Shown here in pieces: positions 24,945 to 32,988 of a stretch of 41,744 nucleotides of DNA. The notes under the pieces were generated by a model that had not been told where the DNA came from, did no database searches, and worked only from the letters and a program-made list of their open reading frames with translations. This DNA is from Gammaproteobacteria bacterium (lineage in GTDB: Bacteria > Pseudomonadota > Gammaproteobacteria > Pseudomonadales > Azotimanducaceae). Where the stretch lies: assembly GCA_021773555.1 (NCBI GenBank), contig JAJFKA010000079.1:1-41744 (forward strand). The letters are read 5' to 3'. Every line of letters begins with the position of its first letter. Positions within the stretch are counted from its first letter, which is position 1. A program made the translations under genes and the position numbers.

Positions 24945-26834
24945 TCAACCGGTAACAAGGGGTGGAATCGGGCAGTCAAGTGCAGCACCGACAGTCTGGA
25001 TTAACTCCGCTTCGATGGGACTGACTTTGTCATCAGCCGCTATGATTTTCACACAGGCTTTCAGCAGTTTTGGTTTTCGCAACGGTTGCAGATCAGCAAG
25101 CGCATCAAGCGCACGATTAAGGCGGGAGAAACTAAGCTCGATCGCAGGCATCAGGTTTAGCTCCAGCCCCAGTTCTTCGCAGCCCGCTTGAAATGCCTCC
25201 TCAGGCTCGACTGTACTGCCCAGGTCACAGTGCGCCAGCATGGAAAGCAGTATTTCCAGATCTTCTCGCAATTGTTTCAGACGTTTGTTTCCGCCGATGC
25301 GTCGGCGCGGATAAAACGCGTCGTTCAGGTGCCTGGTCAAATACTTTTGCAGCGCCCACTCCGATAGTTTCATGCTCCCATCGGCCTCAATCAGGACATT
25401 CACATTCCGAATAAATATCGTATATTGCTGCTCGGTCAACTGCCGAAGTGCCGAAATGCTCATCTCGAGTAACGGTAGTCGTGCTGCTCTGCTGATTTCT
25501 GCCGCGTGTACCTCCATACCTGCCAATGCTTCAATGACAAACGGGTCGGCGGACTGGTCAAGATGAGTCATCTGCAGGGCTCTGATCTCGGGATTCGCAT
25601 CCAGTAACATCAGGTATATCAGCGCTCTCGCCGAATAGGGTTCGTGGGCAGCCTTGATGAATATTGCGGGTATCACCGAGACAATGTTCCGGGCATTGGC
25701 AAGCTCAGCTTCGCCGGGATTTCCCACCGTATTGACGGTTTTTTCACCGCGACCGGACGCACTCCCTGAAGCAAACCCCATCTGACCCGCTGTCACGAAA
25801 TCGCCCTCGGGTCTTTCGGGTTCCTGCTCGTTGACACTCTGATACTGGCCATCCCAGGTCGGATCAATCCGCGCAATTCTTTCATCCAGTGGCGGATGCG
25901 TCGCTGTCAGGTTGCTAAATGAGACTTTGACACCCTGGCAAAACAGACTGTGGCTCATTTCTTCAGCCTCGGCATGGGCGAGCACAGTGCCTTGTCCATA
26001 ACCACCAATCCGTTTCAACGCACCGGCAATACCCTGCGGATTACGTGTGTACTGCACCGCCGATGCGTCCGCCAAAAACTCCCGCTGGCGACTGACAGCC
26101 GCCTTGATGAGGTTTCCGAAGAACAAACCAACATAGCCAACCGCCATCATGCCGATGCCGATCACCGCGATACTCCCCTGACTCTTGCCGCGACTACTAC
26201 CCCGACCGCTGCCGGATGACATCAGCAAACGCCCCGCGATGGCCAGGATCAGGATGCCGTAAAGCACGCCCATGAGCCGAATATTGAGCTTCATGTCCCC
26301 GTGCAGGATATGGCTGAATTCATGAGCGATAACCCCCTGCAGCTGATCCCTCGAGAGATTTTCCATGGCGCCCACAGTGACCCCGATCACCGCGTCTCCG
26401 GTCTGGTAACCTGCGGCGAAGGCATTAATGGCCGTATCCTGTATCAGATAGACAGGCGGCACCGGAATCCCTGACGCGATAGCCATTTCCTCCACGACGT
26501 TCAGCAGCTTGCGCTTATGAATATTGTTACCGGCATCGCCCAGCAACTCGCCATCGAGCATTTCCGCGATTGCCGGTCCACCGCGCTTCAGGGAATTCAG
26601 TCTGAACAGGCTGGCAATGCCGATGAGCATAACAACGACTATGGTGGTGCCTAAAAACAGGTCCCAGCTATAGAATGTGCCCGGCCGAGTGGCACTGTAA
26701 GAATCCTGATAGTTAAAAACCACAAAAACCAGCAGGTTCGTCAGCAATACGAGGGAGATTACCGCAAGCGCAAACAACAGCAGCAGCCTGTTGGTATTAC
26801 GTTTCGCTACATCCTGTGATTCAAAGAAATTCAC
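24945..26834 (-). CDS. M48 family (HtpX-like) membrane metalloprotease with long C-terminal region
   Basis: A 629-residue membrane protease. Two N-terminal helices (about 15-40 and 58-78) precede the zinc motif HEFSH at 171-175, with the third ligand Glu in REFLADASA at 252; two more helices lie between and THPPLDERI ends the catalytic domain. The remaining about 300 residues are not HtpX: a helical region ending in KPKLLKACVKIIAADDKVSPIEAELIQTVGAAL, which looks like a TerB/tellurite-type helical module. The start is GTG 26834, 24 bases after the LemA stop. M48 proteases next to LemA are a widely conserved pair, thought to act in inner-membrane protein quality control. Confidence 0.9.
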   Translation of the reverse strand: MNFFESQDVAKRNTNRLLLLFALAVISLVLLTNLLVFVVFNYQDSYSATRPGTFYSWDLFLGTTIVVVMLIGIASLFRLNSLKRGGPAIAEMLDGELLGDAGNNIHKRKLLNVVEEMAIASGIPVPPVYLIQDTAINAFAAGYQTGDAVIGVTVGAMENLSRDQLQGVIAHEFSHILHGDMKLNIRLMGVLYGILILAIAGRLLMSSGSGRGSSRGKSQGSIAVIGIGMMAVGYVGLFFGNLIKAAVSRQREFLADASAVQYTRNPQGIAGALKRIGGYGQGTVLAHAEAEEMSHSLFCQGVKVSFSNLTATHPPLDERIARIDPTWDGQYQSVNEQEPERPEGDFVTAGQMGFASGSASGRGEKTVNTVGNPGEAELANARNIVSVIPAIFIKAAHEPYSARALIYLMLLDANPEIRALQMTHLDQSADPFVIEALAGMEVHAAEISRAARLPLLEMSISALRQLTEQQYTIFIRNVNVLIEADGSMKLSEWALQKYLTRHLNDAFYPRRRIGGNKRLKQLREDLEILLSMLAHCDLGSTVEPEEAFQAGCEELGLELNLMPAIELSFSRLNRALDALADLQPLRKPKLLKACVKIIAADDKVSPIEAELIQTVGAALDCPIPPLVTG

Positions 26835-26858
26835 AGCGGCGCCCGGACTCTGCCTCGC

Positions 26859-27455
26859 CTAGAACGAGACGCCGGGCACGTTCTGAATCTGCTCGGAGTC
26901 GGCAAATTCGAGTAGTGTGGCATCCTGGCTATGACCAAAAGCACCAGCCAATACAATTTGTGGAAAGGATTGCCTGTAGGTGTTGTACGACATCACCTGG
27001 TCATTAAATGCCTGACGAGCGAATGCAACCTTGTTTTCAGTACTGGTCAATTCCTCACTCAGGTTCGCCATGGTTTCATTGGCCTTGAGCTCGGGATAGG
27101 CTTCCACCGCGATATTAAATCGACCCAGAGCACCGGCGAGCACTCCTTCCTGGCTCGCCAGATTTTGGATGGCACCAGCATTGGCTGGGTCTCTCGCGGC
27201 ATCTGCCAGCATCGATGCTGCCACATCCCTGGCTTTAATCACTGCCTCGAGTGTTTCACGTTCGTGACTCAGGTAGCCCTTCGCGGTTTCTACCAGATTT
27301 GGGATCAGGTCATAACGTCGTTTCAGCTGGACCTCGATCTGGGCGAAGGCATTCTTGTATCTATTCTTCAACGCAACCAACTGGTTGAAGATCGAGATCG
27401 CCCAGATCACCAGGGCGCCCGCGACGACCAGAAACACAATCAACGAAATATCCAT
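26859..27455 (-). CDS. lemA: LemA family protein
   Basis: A 198-residue LemA protein: one N-terminal membrane helix (SLIVFLVVAGALVIWAISIFNQLV) and the family core NRYKNAFAQIEVQLKRRYDLIPNLVETAKGYLSHERETLEAVIKAR, then LGRFNIAVEAYPELKANETM and FNDQVMSYNTYRQSFPQIVLAG. The outer part should face the periplasm as a helical bundle. The ATG at 27455 is preferred over GTG 27467, because GGAAG lies 7 to 8 bases before it. It is first in a pair with the M48 protease, and divergent from selO across about 125 bases. Confidence 0.92.
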   Translation of the reverse strand: MDISLIVFLVVAGALVIWAISIFNQLVALKNRYKNAFAQIEVQLKRRYDLIPNLVETAKGYLSHERETLEAVIKARDVAASMLADAARDPANAGAIQNLASQEGVLAGALGRFNIAVEAYPELKANETMANLSEELTSTENKVAFARQAFNDQVMSYNTYRQSFPQIVLAGAFGHSQDATLLEFADSEQIQNVPGVSF

Positions 27456-27580
27456 AATGTCTTCCACCAGATGAGATGCCTACACGTTTTAATGCACCGA
27501 CGCGTTATTTGCAAACCAAAGCAGGCAGCCTTAAGCCAACCGTCTGTATTTCATTTTGGCTAAAGGTTAAAGTCCCTCGG

Positions 27581-29086
27581 ATGGAACACCAGAACCCTAT
27601 TGCTTTTGACAATACCTACGCGCAATTACCCGGGCGATTTTTTTCGCACCAGCGACCAACAAAAGTGCAGCATCCTGCATTGATCAGAGTCAACACATCC
27701 CTTGCCACCCAGCTCAACATTGATCCGGATTGGTTGTCTGGACCGGAAGGTATCGCGATGGTTGCCGGTAACCAACTGCCAGAGGGATCAGAGCCTATTT
27801 CTGCCGTCTACGCCGGCCATCAGTTTGGCAATTGGAATCCGCAGCTTGGTGACGGTCGAGCGGTACTTCTGGGCGAGGTAATGAGTCGGGAAAAGCTTCG
27901 TTACGACATTCAGCTTAAAGGTTCCGGGCCCACCCCATACTCACGTGGGGGTGATGGTCGGGCGCCACTCGGCCCGGTGCTGCGTGAGTATATTCTGAGT
28001 GAGGCGATGTTTGCCTTAGGAATACCCAGCACCCGAACGTTGGCGGCCGTCACTACCGGCGAGGAGGTCTATCGCGAAGAACCTCTCCCAGGCGGCGTGC
28101 TGGCCCGGATCGCGGGCAGTCACATCCGTATTGGTACATTCCAGTATTTCGCCTCCCTGCAGGATAACGAGGCTCTGAAGCTGCTGGCGGATCACGTCAT
28201 TGCGCGTCATTTCCCGGAAATTTCCGCCGCGCCGAACCCATACCTGGCGCTCCTGAACAGCGCAGTGGCGCGCCAGGCGAGCCTGATCGCCAGCTGGCAG
28301 CTGGTGGGCTTTATTCACGGGGTCATGAACACAGACAATGCGCTGCTTTGCGGTGAGACAATTGACTATGGGCCCTGCGCATTCCTCGACCGCTATGATC
28401 CAGCCGCAGTTTTCAGTTCCATCGATTCCGGAGGACGTTACGCCTACCAGAATCAACCAGGAATCGCACACTGGAACCTTATGTGTCTCGCCCAGAGCCT
28501 CCTGCCACTGTTCGCTGACGATCAGGAGGTTGCACTGAAGCATGCCCAGGAGGCCATTGATACTTTTCCCGAATTGTTCTGGGCAGCTTATGACGAGGGT
28601 ATGAACCGGAAACTGGGCCTCAATCGACTGCAATCCGGAGATCGCGAGCTGGGGCAGGAACTGCTGACACTGATGGCTGCAGAGCAACTCGATTTTACCC
28701 TGACATTCCGCTTTCTCTCAGCCTCTGATTCCATTGCTGATGACCGGCACGCGAATGATGAAAATCACACAAGTCTGGCGAACCTGATCAGCTTACCGGC
28801 AAGCCTCTCACCCTGGCTTGCCCGCTGGCAGGCACGACAACTCGAGGAGTCGACAAATCCCGATGAACGCAGGACTTTGATGCAACACGCAAATCCCCTG
28901 TACATCGCCCGAAATCACCGGGTCGAGGAAGCCATTGCAGCCGCCGTAATTCTAAAGGACCTTGCGCCATTCAACACCCTGGTCGATGTGCTTGCCAGAC
29001 CCTTTGACTTTCAATCGACACACTTAAAGTATGCCGAACCACCCGGTCCGGATCAGATCGTACGCAGGACATTTTGCGGGACATGA
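27581..29086 (+). CDS. selO: SelO/YdiU protein adenylyltransferase (Cys form)
   Basis: A 501-residue SelO pseudokinase, full family length. It shows YAGHQFGNWNPQLGDGRAVLLGE, the nucleotide-binding LKGSGPTPYSRGGDGRAPLGPVLREYI, and the inverted kinase-like active site HGVMNTDN followed by DYGPCAFLD. SelO transfers AMP to Ser/Thr/Tyr of redox-linked proteins and protects against oxidative stress. The C-terminus is FCGT: a cysteine third from the end, at the position where eukaryotic SelO carries selenocysteine. The start ATG 27581 begins at the conserved N-terminus (FDNTYAQLPGRFF); the upstream in-frame extension shows no homology. Confidence 0.95.
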   Translation: MEHQNPIAFDNTYAQLPGRFFSHQRPTKVQHPALIRVNTSLATQLNIDPDWLSGPEGIAMVAGNQLPEGSEPISAVYAGHQFGNWNPQLGDGRAVLLGEVMSREKLRYDIQLKGSGPTPYSRGGDGRAPLGPVLREYILSEAMFALGIPSTRTLAAVTTGEEVYREEPLPGGVLARIAGSHIRIGTFQYFASLQDNEALKLLADHVIARHFPEISAAPNPYLALLNSAVARQASLIASWQLVGFIHGVMNTDNALLCGETIDYGPCAFLDRYDPAAVFSSIDSGGRYAYQNQPGIAHWNLMCLAQSLLPLFADDQEVALKHAQEAIDTFPELFWAAYDEGMNRKLGLNRLQSGDRELGQELLTLMAAEQLDFTLTFRFLSASDSIADDRHANDENHTSLANLISLPASLSPWLARWQARQLEESTNPDERRTLMQHANPLYIARNHRVEEAIAAAVILKDLAPFNTLVDVLARPFDFQSTHLKYAEPPGPDQIVRRTFCGT

Positions 29087-29119
29087 GTTTCGCAGGTTTC
29101 TGCAGCCTGAGGACGTGAT

Positions 29120-29884
29120 ATGAACTTAAAAGACAAAGTGGCTATTGTTACCGGCTCATCCTCCGGTGTTGGCGCCGCCACTGCACGATTGCTGGCCAGC
29201 AAAGGCTGTCGGGTTGTTATCAATTATGCGCATAGTAAGGACGCTGCGGGTAGTGTCGCAGGTGAATGCGAGGCTTATGGAGTTGAAACCCTCATCTGCC
29301 GTGCCGATGTGGCGGATGACGATGATTGCAAGTCTATGGTTGATCAGGCTCTTGCGAAATGGGGGCGGCTTGACGTACTCGTGAACAATGCGGGAACTAC
29401 AAAATTTGTCCCCCATCACCAGCTGGCAGGACTCGACAAAGATGACTTTTTTCATATCTATGGCGTCAACGTCGTTGGACCCTATCAAATGGTGCGAGCC
29501 TGTGAGCAGGCGTTGCGGGCAAGCGGTGATGCCTCTGTCGTGAATGTAGATTCAATCGCCGGGGTTCGTGGCATCGGCAGCTCAATCGCTTATGCGGCAT
29601 CGAAAGGAGCGCTGCTCACCATGACCCAGTCGCTTGCCAGGGTAATGGGGCCGGAAGTCAGGGTTAATGCTGTCTGTCCCGGTTTCATTCAGGGGGATTG
29701 GCTGGCAGAGGGTATGGGTCAGGAAACCTATGACAAAGTACGATCAGCGCTTGAGCAGGCGGCGCCGCTCAAACTGACCTGCACGCCGGAAACGGTCGCA
29801 GAATCAATTCTGGCGTTTATAGAAGGTCACTCTGTGGTTACGGGTCAGCATATTATTCTGGATGGCGGACACTACCTTATTTAA
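29120..29884 (+). CDS. Short-chain dehydrogenase/reductase (FabG-like)
   Basis: A 254-residue classical SDR: cofactor loop GSSSGVGAATARLLASKG (about 12-29), NNAG motif VLVNNAGTTKF, catalytic Ser (VDSIAG) and Tyr/Lys (YAASKGA), then VNAVCPGFIQGDWLAEG and a C-terminal GQHIILDGGHYL. Likely NADPH-linked, since the segment after the second strand (NYAHSKDA) lacks the Asp of NAD-binding forms. It follows selO by 33 bases in the same direction and may be co-transcribed with it. Substrate not predictable. Confidence 0.88.
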   Translation: MNLKDKVAIVTGSSSGVGAATARLLASKGCRVVINYAHSKDAAGSVAGECEAYGVETLICRADVADDDDCKSMVDQALAKWGRLDVLVNNAGTTKFVPHHQLAGLDKDDFFHIYGVNVVGPYQMVRACEQALRASGDASVVNVDSIAGVRGIGSSIAYAASKGALLTMTQSLARVMGPEVRVNAVCPGFIQGDWLAEGMGQETYDKVRSALEQAAPLKLTCTPETVAESILAFIEGHSVVTGQHIILDGGHYLI

Positions 29885-29945
29885 ACCCGCCACCAGACCT
29901 GCCTCGCTGCGCCTGCCCTGACGTCAGTTATTCATCGGCTGACTT

Positions 29946-30668
29946 TCAGGCGGCCTCAGCAATGCTATTCAGCAGTTCTTCATCGACTACCGGCAATGCG
30001 GTTAACTTCGCCTCATCATCTACCAGTTCCTTGAGCTGCTGGTACTGACTCTCGCTCAGCTTCTGCAGTTCACGATAGTTCTCTGCCAGTTTGACCGATT
30101 GCGCCAGCGTGGCTTCGAGCTTCTCGGTACGTGACTGGGATTCATGCAGGGTTTTCTTTAATGCTTTCGCCTCGTCTTCCGCACGCTTTCTCGCGGTGGC
30201 TTCATCAAACTTCTTTTTATTCAGGCTCTTCAATTTCTTGACAACATTCTCCGGCGTATCCGCCAGGGTCACATTGATTTTCTTCAAGGCTCTGGATCTT
30301 TCTTCCAGCTGTTCATTCGCCTTGATCAGCTCTTTGGCACTGGTTACACGGGTCGTTTCCAACAGCTTTTCAGTGGTTTCCCTGGAAGCGCGCAACTCGG
30401 CGATAGTAGCCTCGGCCTCGGCCAGCGCGGTTTCGGTAGTGGTCAATCTGGACTTCATCTCGTCAATGGCCGACTGCTTCTCAATTTTGGCTGCGGCGAT
30501 CATGGATCCCGCTTCCTTGATTTTCCTGATGCCAGCTTCAATCGCTGTTTTCAGCTCTTCTTCACTGCAGTCCGCCTCAAGCTCCAAAGCATCGGACACG
30601 GTTCGGATCAGTATCTGGTTACTGATCGCCAGTTCTTTCCATACTTTCAAATCTACATTTTGGTCCAC
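29946..30668 (-). CDS. Long coiled-coil protein of unknown function
   Basis: A 240-residue protein without signal or membrane segments. Residues 60-215 are an almost continuous charged heptad pattern (for example TETALAEAEATIAELRASRETTEKLLE and KALKKTLHESQSRTEKLEATLAQ), a long coiled coil. A short head precedes it (VDLKVWKELAISNQILIRTVSDALELEADCSEEELKTAIEAGI), and the end is KLTALPVVDEELLNSIAEAA. I chose GTG 30668, since AGGAG sits 6 bases before; a TTG at 30689 would be upstream of that site. No family recognised; a structural or scaffold role is only a guess. Confidence 0.72.
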   Translation of the reverse strand: MDQNVDLKVWKELAISNQILIRTVSDALELEADCSEEELKTAIEAGIRKIKEAGSMIAAAKIEKQSAIDEMKSRLTTTETALAEAEATIAELRASRETTEKLLETTRVTSAKELIKANEQLEERSRALKKINVTLADTPENVVKKLKSLNKKKFDEATARKRAEDEAKALKKTLHESQSRTEKLEATLAQSVKLAENYRELQKLSESQYQQLKELVDDEAKLTALPVVDEELLNSIAEAA

Positions 30669-31207
30669 ATAGGTCTCCTGGTGGGTCAATTGGTACGTCA
30701 GCGATTGGAATCAGGGAAAATACTGGTTGCTTGGCCAGATTGGTAAGTTTGCATCCGAACCTGTTCAGGTGCTCAGATCAACTCGCCAAATGAAGCGACA
30801 AATGCTCGCCGCCGTGTCCGCAGCCAATGCAGTGACGTGACAAAAAAGTGAGCCGCATTCTACTGATACTGCGCCGTGAAGTCGATTCTTATAGACTTAA
30901 TTTTATCTTATTGGTTATCCGGTATCACTGGCAGTGATTGCGACGGACCAAACCTGTCCTTTCTCGCGCAGGAATCACCTCGCCCATCCGATTATCTGCC
31001 CTGGGGACAGTTGCATGCGATTCTCTCCAAATTCCGGTTGCCAGGCGGCCCATCTTTGTCACTGGAAAAATTTAACCTGGGTAGATTTTGCTGTGAGCGT
31101 CGCACTCAACGAACTCCGGAAAAATATTCTCTCGCCTGCCAGATCAACAATACTTTAGGTATTTTGTTCAGGTAAAGTAAGCGAAATACCAGGACCATTT
31201 GGACAGC
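30669..31207. other. Intergenic region between divergent genes
   Basis: About 540 bases between the coiled-coil gene (minus) and the GPH transporter gene (plus). Several frames are open, including one of about 99 codons at 30876-31175 on the plus strand, but their translations look unlike proteins. The region is locally AT-rich around 30890-30915 and holds the promoters of both genes; I cannot point to a convincing element. Confidence 0.5.
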
Positions 31208-32677
31208 ATGACCAACACTCCCGCGGACTCGAATACCATCCTTTCCAAAACAACGATCTACGCACACGGCAGCATTGGTATTCCGTTAGCGGTCATTGGC
31301 TATCCCCTTGCGATCTGGATACCAGCGCATTATTCCGGAGGCCTCGGTATCAGTTTGGCAACCGTCGGTACGATCCTGATGCTGGCACGGTTCACCGACG
31401 TCATCACCGATCCCATCATGGGAGAAATTTCAGATCGATGGCGGACGCGATTCGGTCGCCGCAAACCATGGTTGTTAGTCGGCATGCCATTGATGATGCT
31501 GGGGGTCTATAAACTATTCATACCACCCGACGACGTTGGCATCTGGTACTTCCTCGGTTATCTGACGCTGTTTTTTCTGGGCAGTACCATCATTGCTCTG
31601 CCGCACCGGGCCTGGGGAGCCGAACTCTCTCCTGATTACCACCAGCGCAGCAGGGTTACCGCCTCACGCGAGTTTTTTGTACTCTCGGGACTCATGCTGG
31701 CAGCATTCGTGCCCATGCTGGTTGAGGTTACCGCGGATGGCAGCGGCACAGTGGGCCAGGTCTTTTCGATTATCTGGCACGACGCGATTGGTGCGTTTAC
31801 CGGGGAACTGGCAAACAAGGAAATCGTCAGTCGCGCCACGCTCACGGGCCCGGTACTCAGTGGCCTGGCCTTTACAATCATCGGGATTCTACCCTTCTGT
31901 GTATTTGTCGTACTATTCTTCGTTCGCGAACCGCCTCCAGCACCTAAAGAAACGGTTCCACTGAAGGAAGGTTTACGGTATCTGTGGAAAAACGGGCCCA
32001 TGCGCCGGGTTCTGATCATCGCTCTGCTAGTCGTGTTCGGGGAGGCATTTCGCAATGCCGTTTCATTGTTTTTTATTCGTGACATCATCGGTATTCCAAC
32101 CATTGGCGCGGCCTATTTTTTTTACTTCGTCGCCGGGCTCGGTGCAATTCCATTCTGGCTCTGGTTAGGGCGGAAAATTGGCAAGCATCGCGCCTTCATG
32201 TGCACGTTGATCACTATCTCCACGGTGAGTTTCGCCAACCTGTTCTTGTCTTACGGGGACTTTCTGGCTTTTTTCCTGCTGTTTATTGTCAAAGGTTTTT
32301 GTTTTGGCGGCTTGCAGTTCCTGCCCGTGGCAATGCTTGCAGATGTTGTTGATGTGGATACCGCTCGAAGTGGCGGGCGCCGTGCTGGCACCTACTTCGC
32401 CATTCTGGGTCTCACAGAGAAGCTGGCTGTCGCAATTGGTACCGGCGTTTCGCTCAACGTGGTTGGCCTACTGGGATTCGATCCTTCCGGCGGAATCGCG
32501 GCGAGCACCGAGATGGGGGTGTTGAGCCTTAGACTGGTTTATTGTTGTGGGCCTATCGTTTTTTTTGGTCTCGCCATGTTGTTCATCTGGTCCTATCCAT
32601 TAACACCACAGCGCCACGCACGCCTCCGGGAGCGCATTGCCAAACGCACTATTCGACTGGCAGCGCGTGAAACTTGA
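31208..32677 (+). CDS. GPH-type (MelB-like) cation:solute symporter
   Basis: A 489-residue MFS protein of the glycoside-pentoside-hexuronide group with twelve predicted helices. The signature DVITDPIMGEISDRWRTRFGRRKPWLLVGMPLMMLG between helices 2 and 3 has the Asp residues that coordinate Na+ or H+ in MelB, and PHRAWGAELSPDYHQRSRVTASRE is the second conserved loop. An insert (VTADGSGTVGQVFSIIWHDAIGAFTGELANKEIVSR) between helices 5 and 6 is longer than usual. I chose ATG 31208 with AGGA upstream; a TTG at 31199 is also possible. Substrate unknown: sugars, glycosides or sulfonated organics are typical. Confidence 0.85.
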   Translation: MTNTPADSNTILSKTTIYAHGSIGIPLAVIGYPLAIWIPAHYSGGLGISLATVGTILMLARFTDVITDPIMGEISDRWRTRFGRRKPWLLVGMPLMMLGVYKLFIPPDDVGIWYFLGYLTLFFLGSTIIALPHRAWGAELSPDYHQRSRVTASREFFVLSGLMLAAFVPMLVEVTADGSGTVGQVFSIIWHDAIGAFTGELANKEIVSRATLTGPVLSGLAFTIIGILPFCVFVVLFFVREPPPAPKETVPLKEGLRYLWKNGPMRRVLIIALLVVFGEAFRNAVSLFFIRDIIGIPTIGAAYFFYFVAGLGAIPFWLWLGRKIGKHRAFMCTLITISTVSFANLFLSYGDFLAFFLLFIVKGFCFGGLQFLPVAMLADVVDVDTARSGGRRAGTYFAILGLTEKLAVAIGTGVSLNVVGLLGFDPSGGIAASTEMGVLSLRLVYCCGPIVFFGLAMLFIWSYPLTPQRHARLRERIAKRTIRLAARET

Positions 32678-32695
32678 AAAAAAGGAAATTAATCC

Positions 32696-32723
32696 TTGAC
32701 ATAAGCAGGCTGACGCGTAAACT
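32696..32723 (+). promoter_or_regulatory. Sigma-70 type promoter
   Basis: TTGACA (32696-32701) and TAAACT (32718-32723) with a 16-base spacer, 18 bases after the GPH transporter stop and oriented toward the DUF6178 gene. The -35 box is a perfect consensus, the -10 box matches at four of six positions. Transcription would start at about 32730, just before the first hairpin. Confidence 0.6.
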
Positions 32724-32732
32724 CGTTTTCAG

Positions 32733-32770
32733 AGTCAATAGATGCGCCACAAGCATCTATTGACTTTTGT
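32733..32770 (+). terminator. Perfect 13-bp hairpin with T tail
   Basis: AGTCAATAGATGC and GCATCTATTGACT are perfectly complementary around a 7-base loop (GCCACAA), followed by TTTTGTT. It could terminate the GPH transporter transcript, or, since the promoter at 32696 starts just before it, form the 5' hairpin of a new RNA. The stem is AT-rich, so it may be a weak terminator. Confidence 0.5.
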
Positions 32771-32788
32771 TGTTTCCAGGACTAATGT

Positions 32789-32824
32789 GCGCCTCTTCCG
32801 ATCACATCTGAATACGAGAGGCGC
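32789..32824 (+). promoter_or_regulatory. Second hairpin, covering a ribosome-binding-site-like GAGAGG
   Basis: GCGCCTCT (32789-32796) pairs with AGAGGCGC (32817-32824) around a 20-base loop. The right arm contains GAGAGG, 7 bases before the ATG at 32829, so folding would hide that ribosome site. The element lies between a promoter and a terminator-like hairpin. Confidence 0.4.
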
Positions 32825-32828
32825 TTCT

Positions 32829-32936
32829 ATGAGATTCGTTTTCTTCCTTGTCCAGGTTCTGACGCTCGTCAGCCCACCACCTCGTTCAATTCCTCACTCG
32901 TTAAAAGCCGGGATCAAAGCGCCTCCGCTTTGCTAG
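32829..32936 (+). CDS. Possible 35-aa leader peptide
   Basis: ATG 32829 follows GAGAGG at good spacing and opens a 35-residue frame: a hydrophobic beginning (MRFVFFLVQVLTLV), then a proline-rich part (SPPPRSIPHS) ending in KAPPLC. The stop overlaps the right arm and tail of the hairpin at 32915-32932, as in attenuator leaders. It could equally be a chance frame within a noncoding RNA. Confidence 0.25.
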   Translation: MRFVFFLVQVLTLVSPPPRSIPHSLKAGIKAPPLC

Positions 32937-32941
32937 TTTTC
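32915..32941 (+). terminator. Terminator-like hairpin upstream of the DUF6178 gene
   Basis: CAAAGCG and CGCTTTG form a perfect 7-bp stem with a CCTC tetraloop, followed by CTAGTTTTCT. It stands 48 bases before the DUF6178 start, so RNA made from the promoter at 32696 would either end here (a small RNA of about 210 bases) or read through into the gene. Confidence 0.5.
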
Positions 32942-32988
32942 TGACCTGTTGCATCGTCTCACGCCACACTCAGTCACTGGGAATCCGT

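Noticed and set aside
29041-29086. Possible Sec codon at the SelO C-terminus
   Set aside because: The codon is TGC (Cys) and the gene ends normally in TGA two codons later (FCGT then stop).
30876-31175. Plus-strand frame of 99 codons in the intergenic region
   Set aside because: No ribosome site, composition unlike neighbouring genes, no recognisable motif.
32789-32805. CTCTTCCGATC, a stretch identical to part of a sequencing adapter
   Set aside because: Only 11 bases match, flanking bases do not, and the stretch takes part in a hairpin with a native-looking partner; taken as coincidence.
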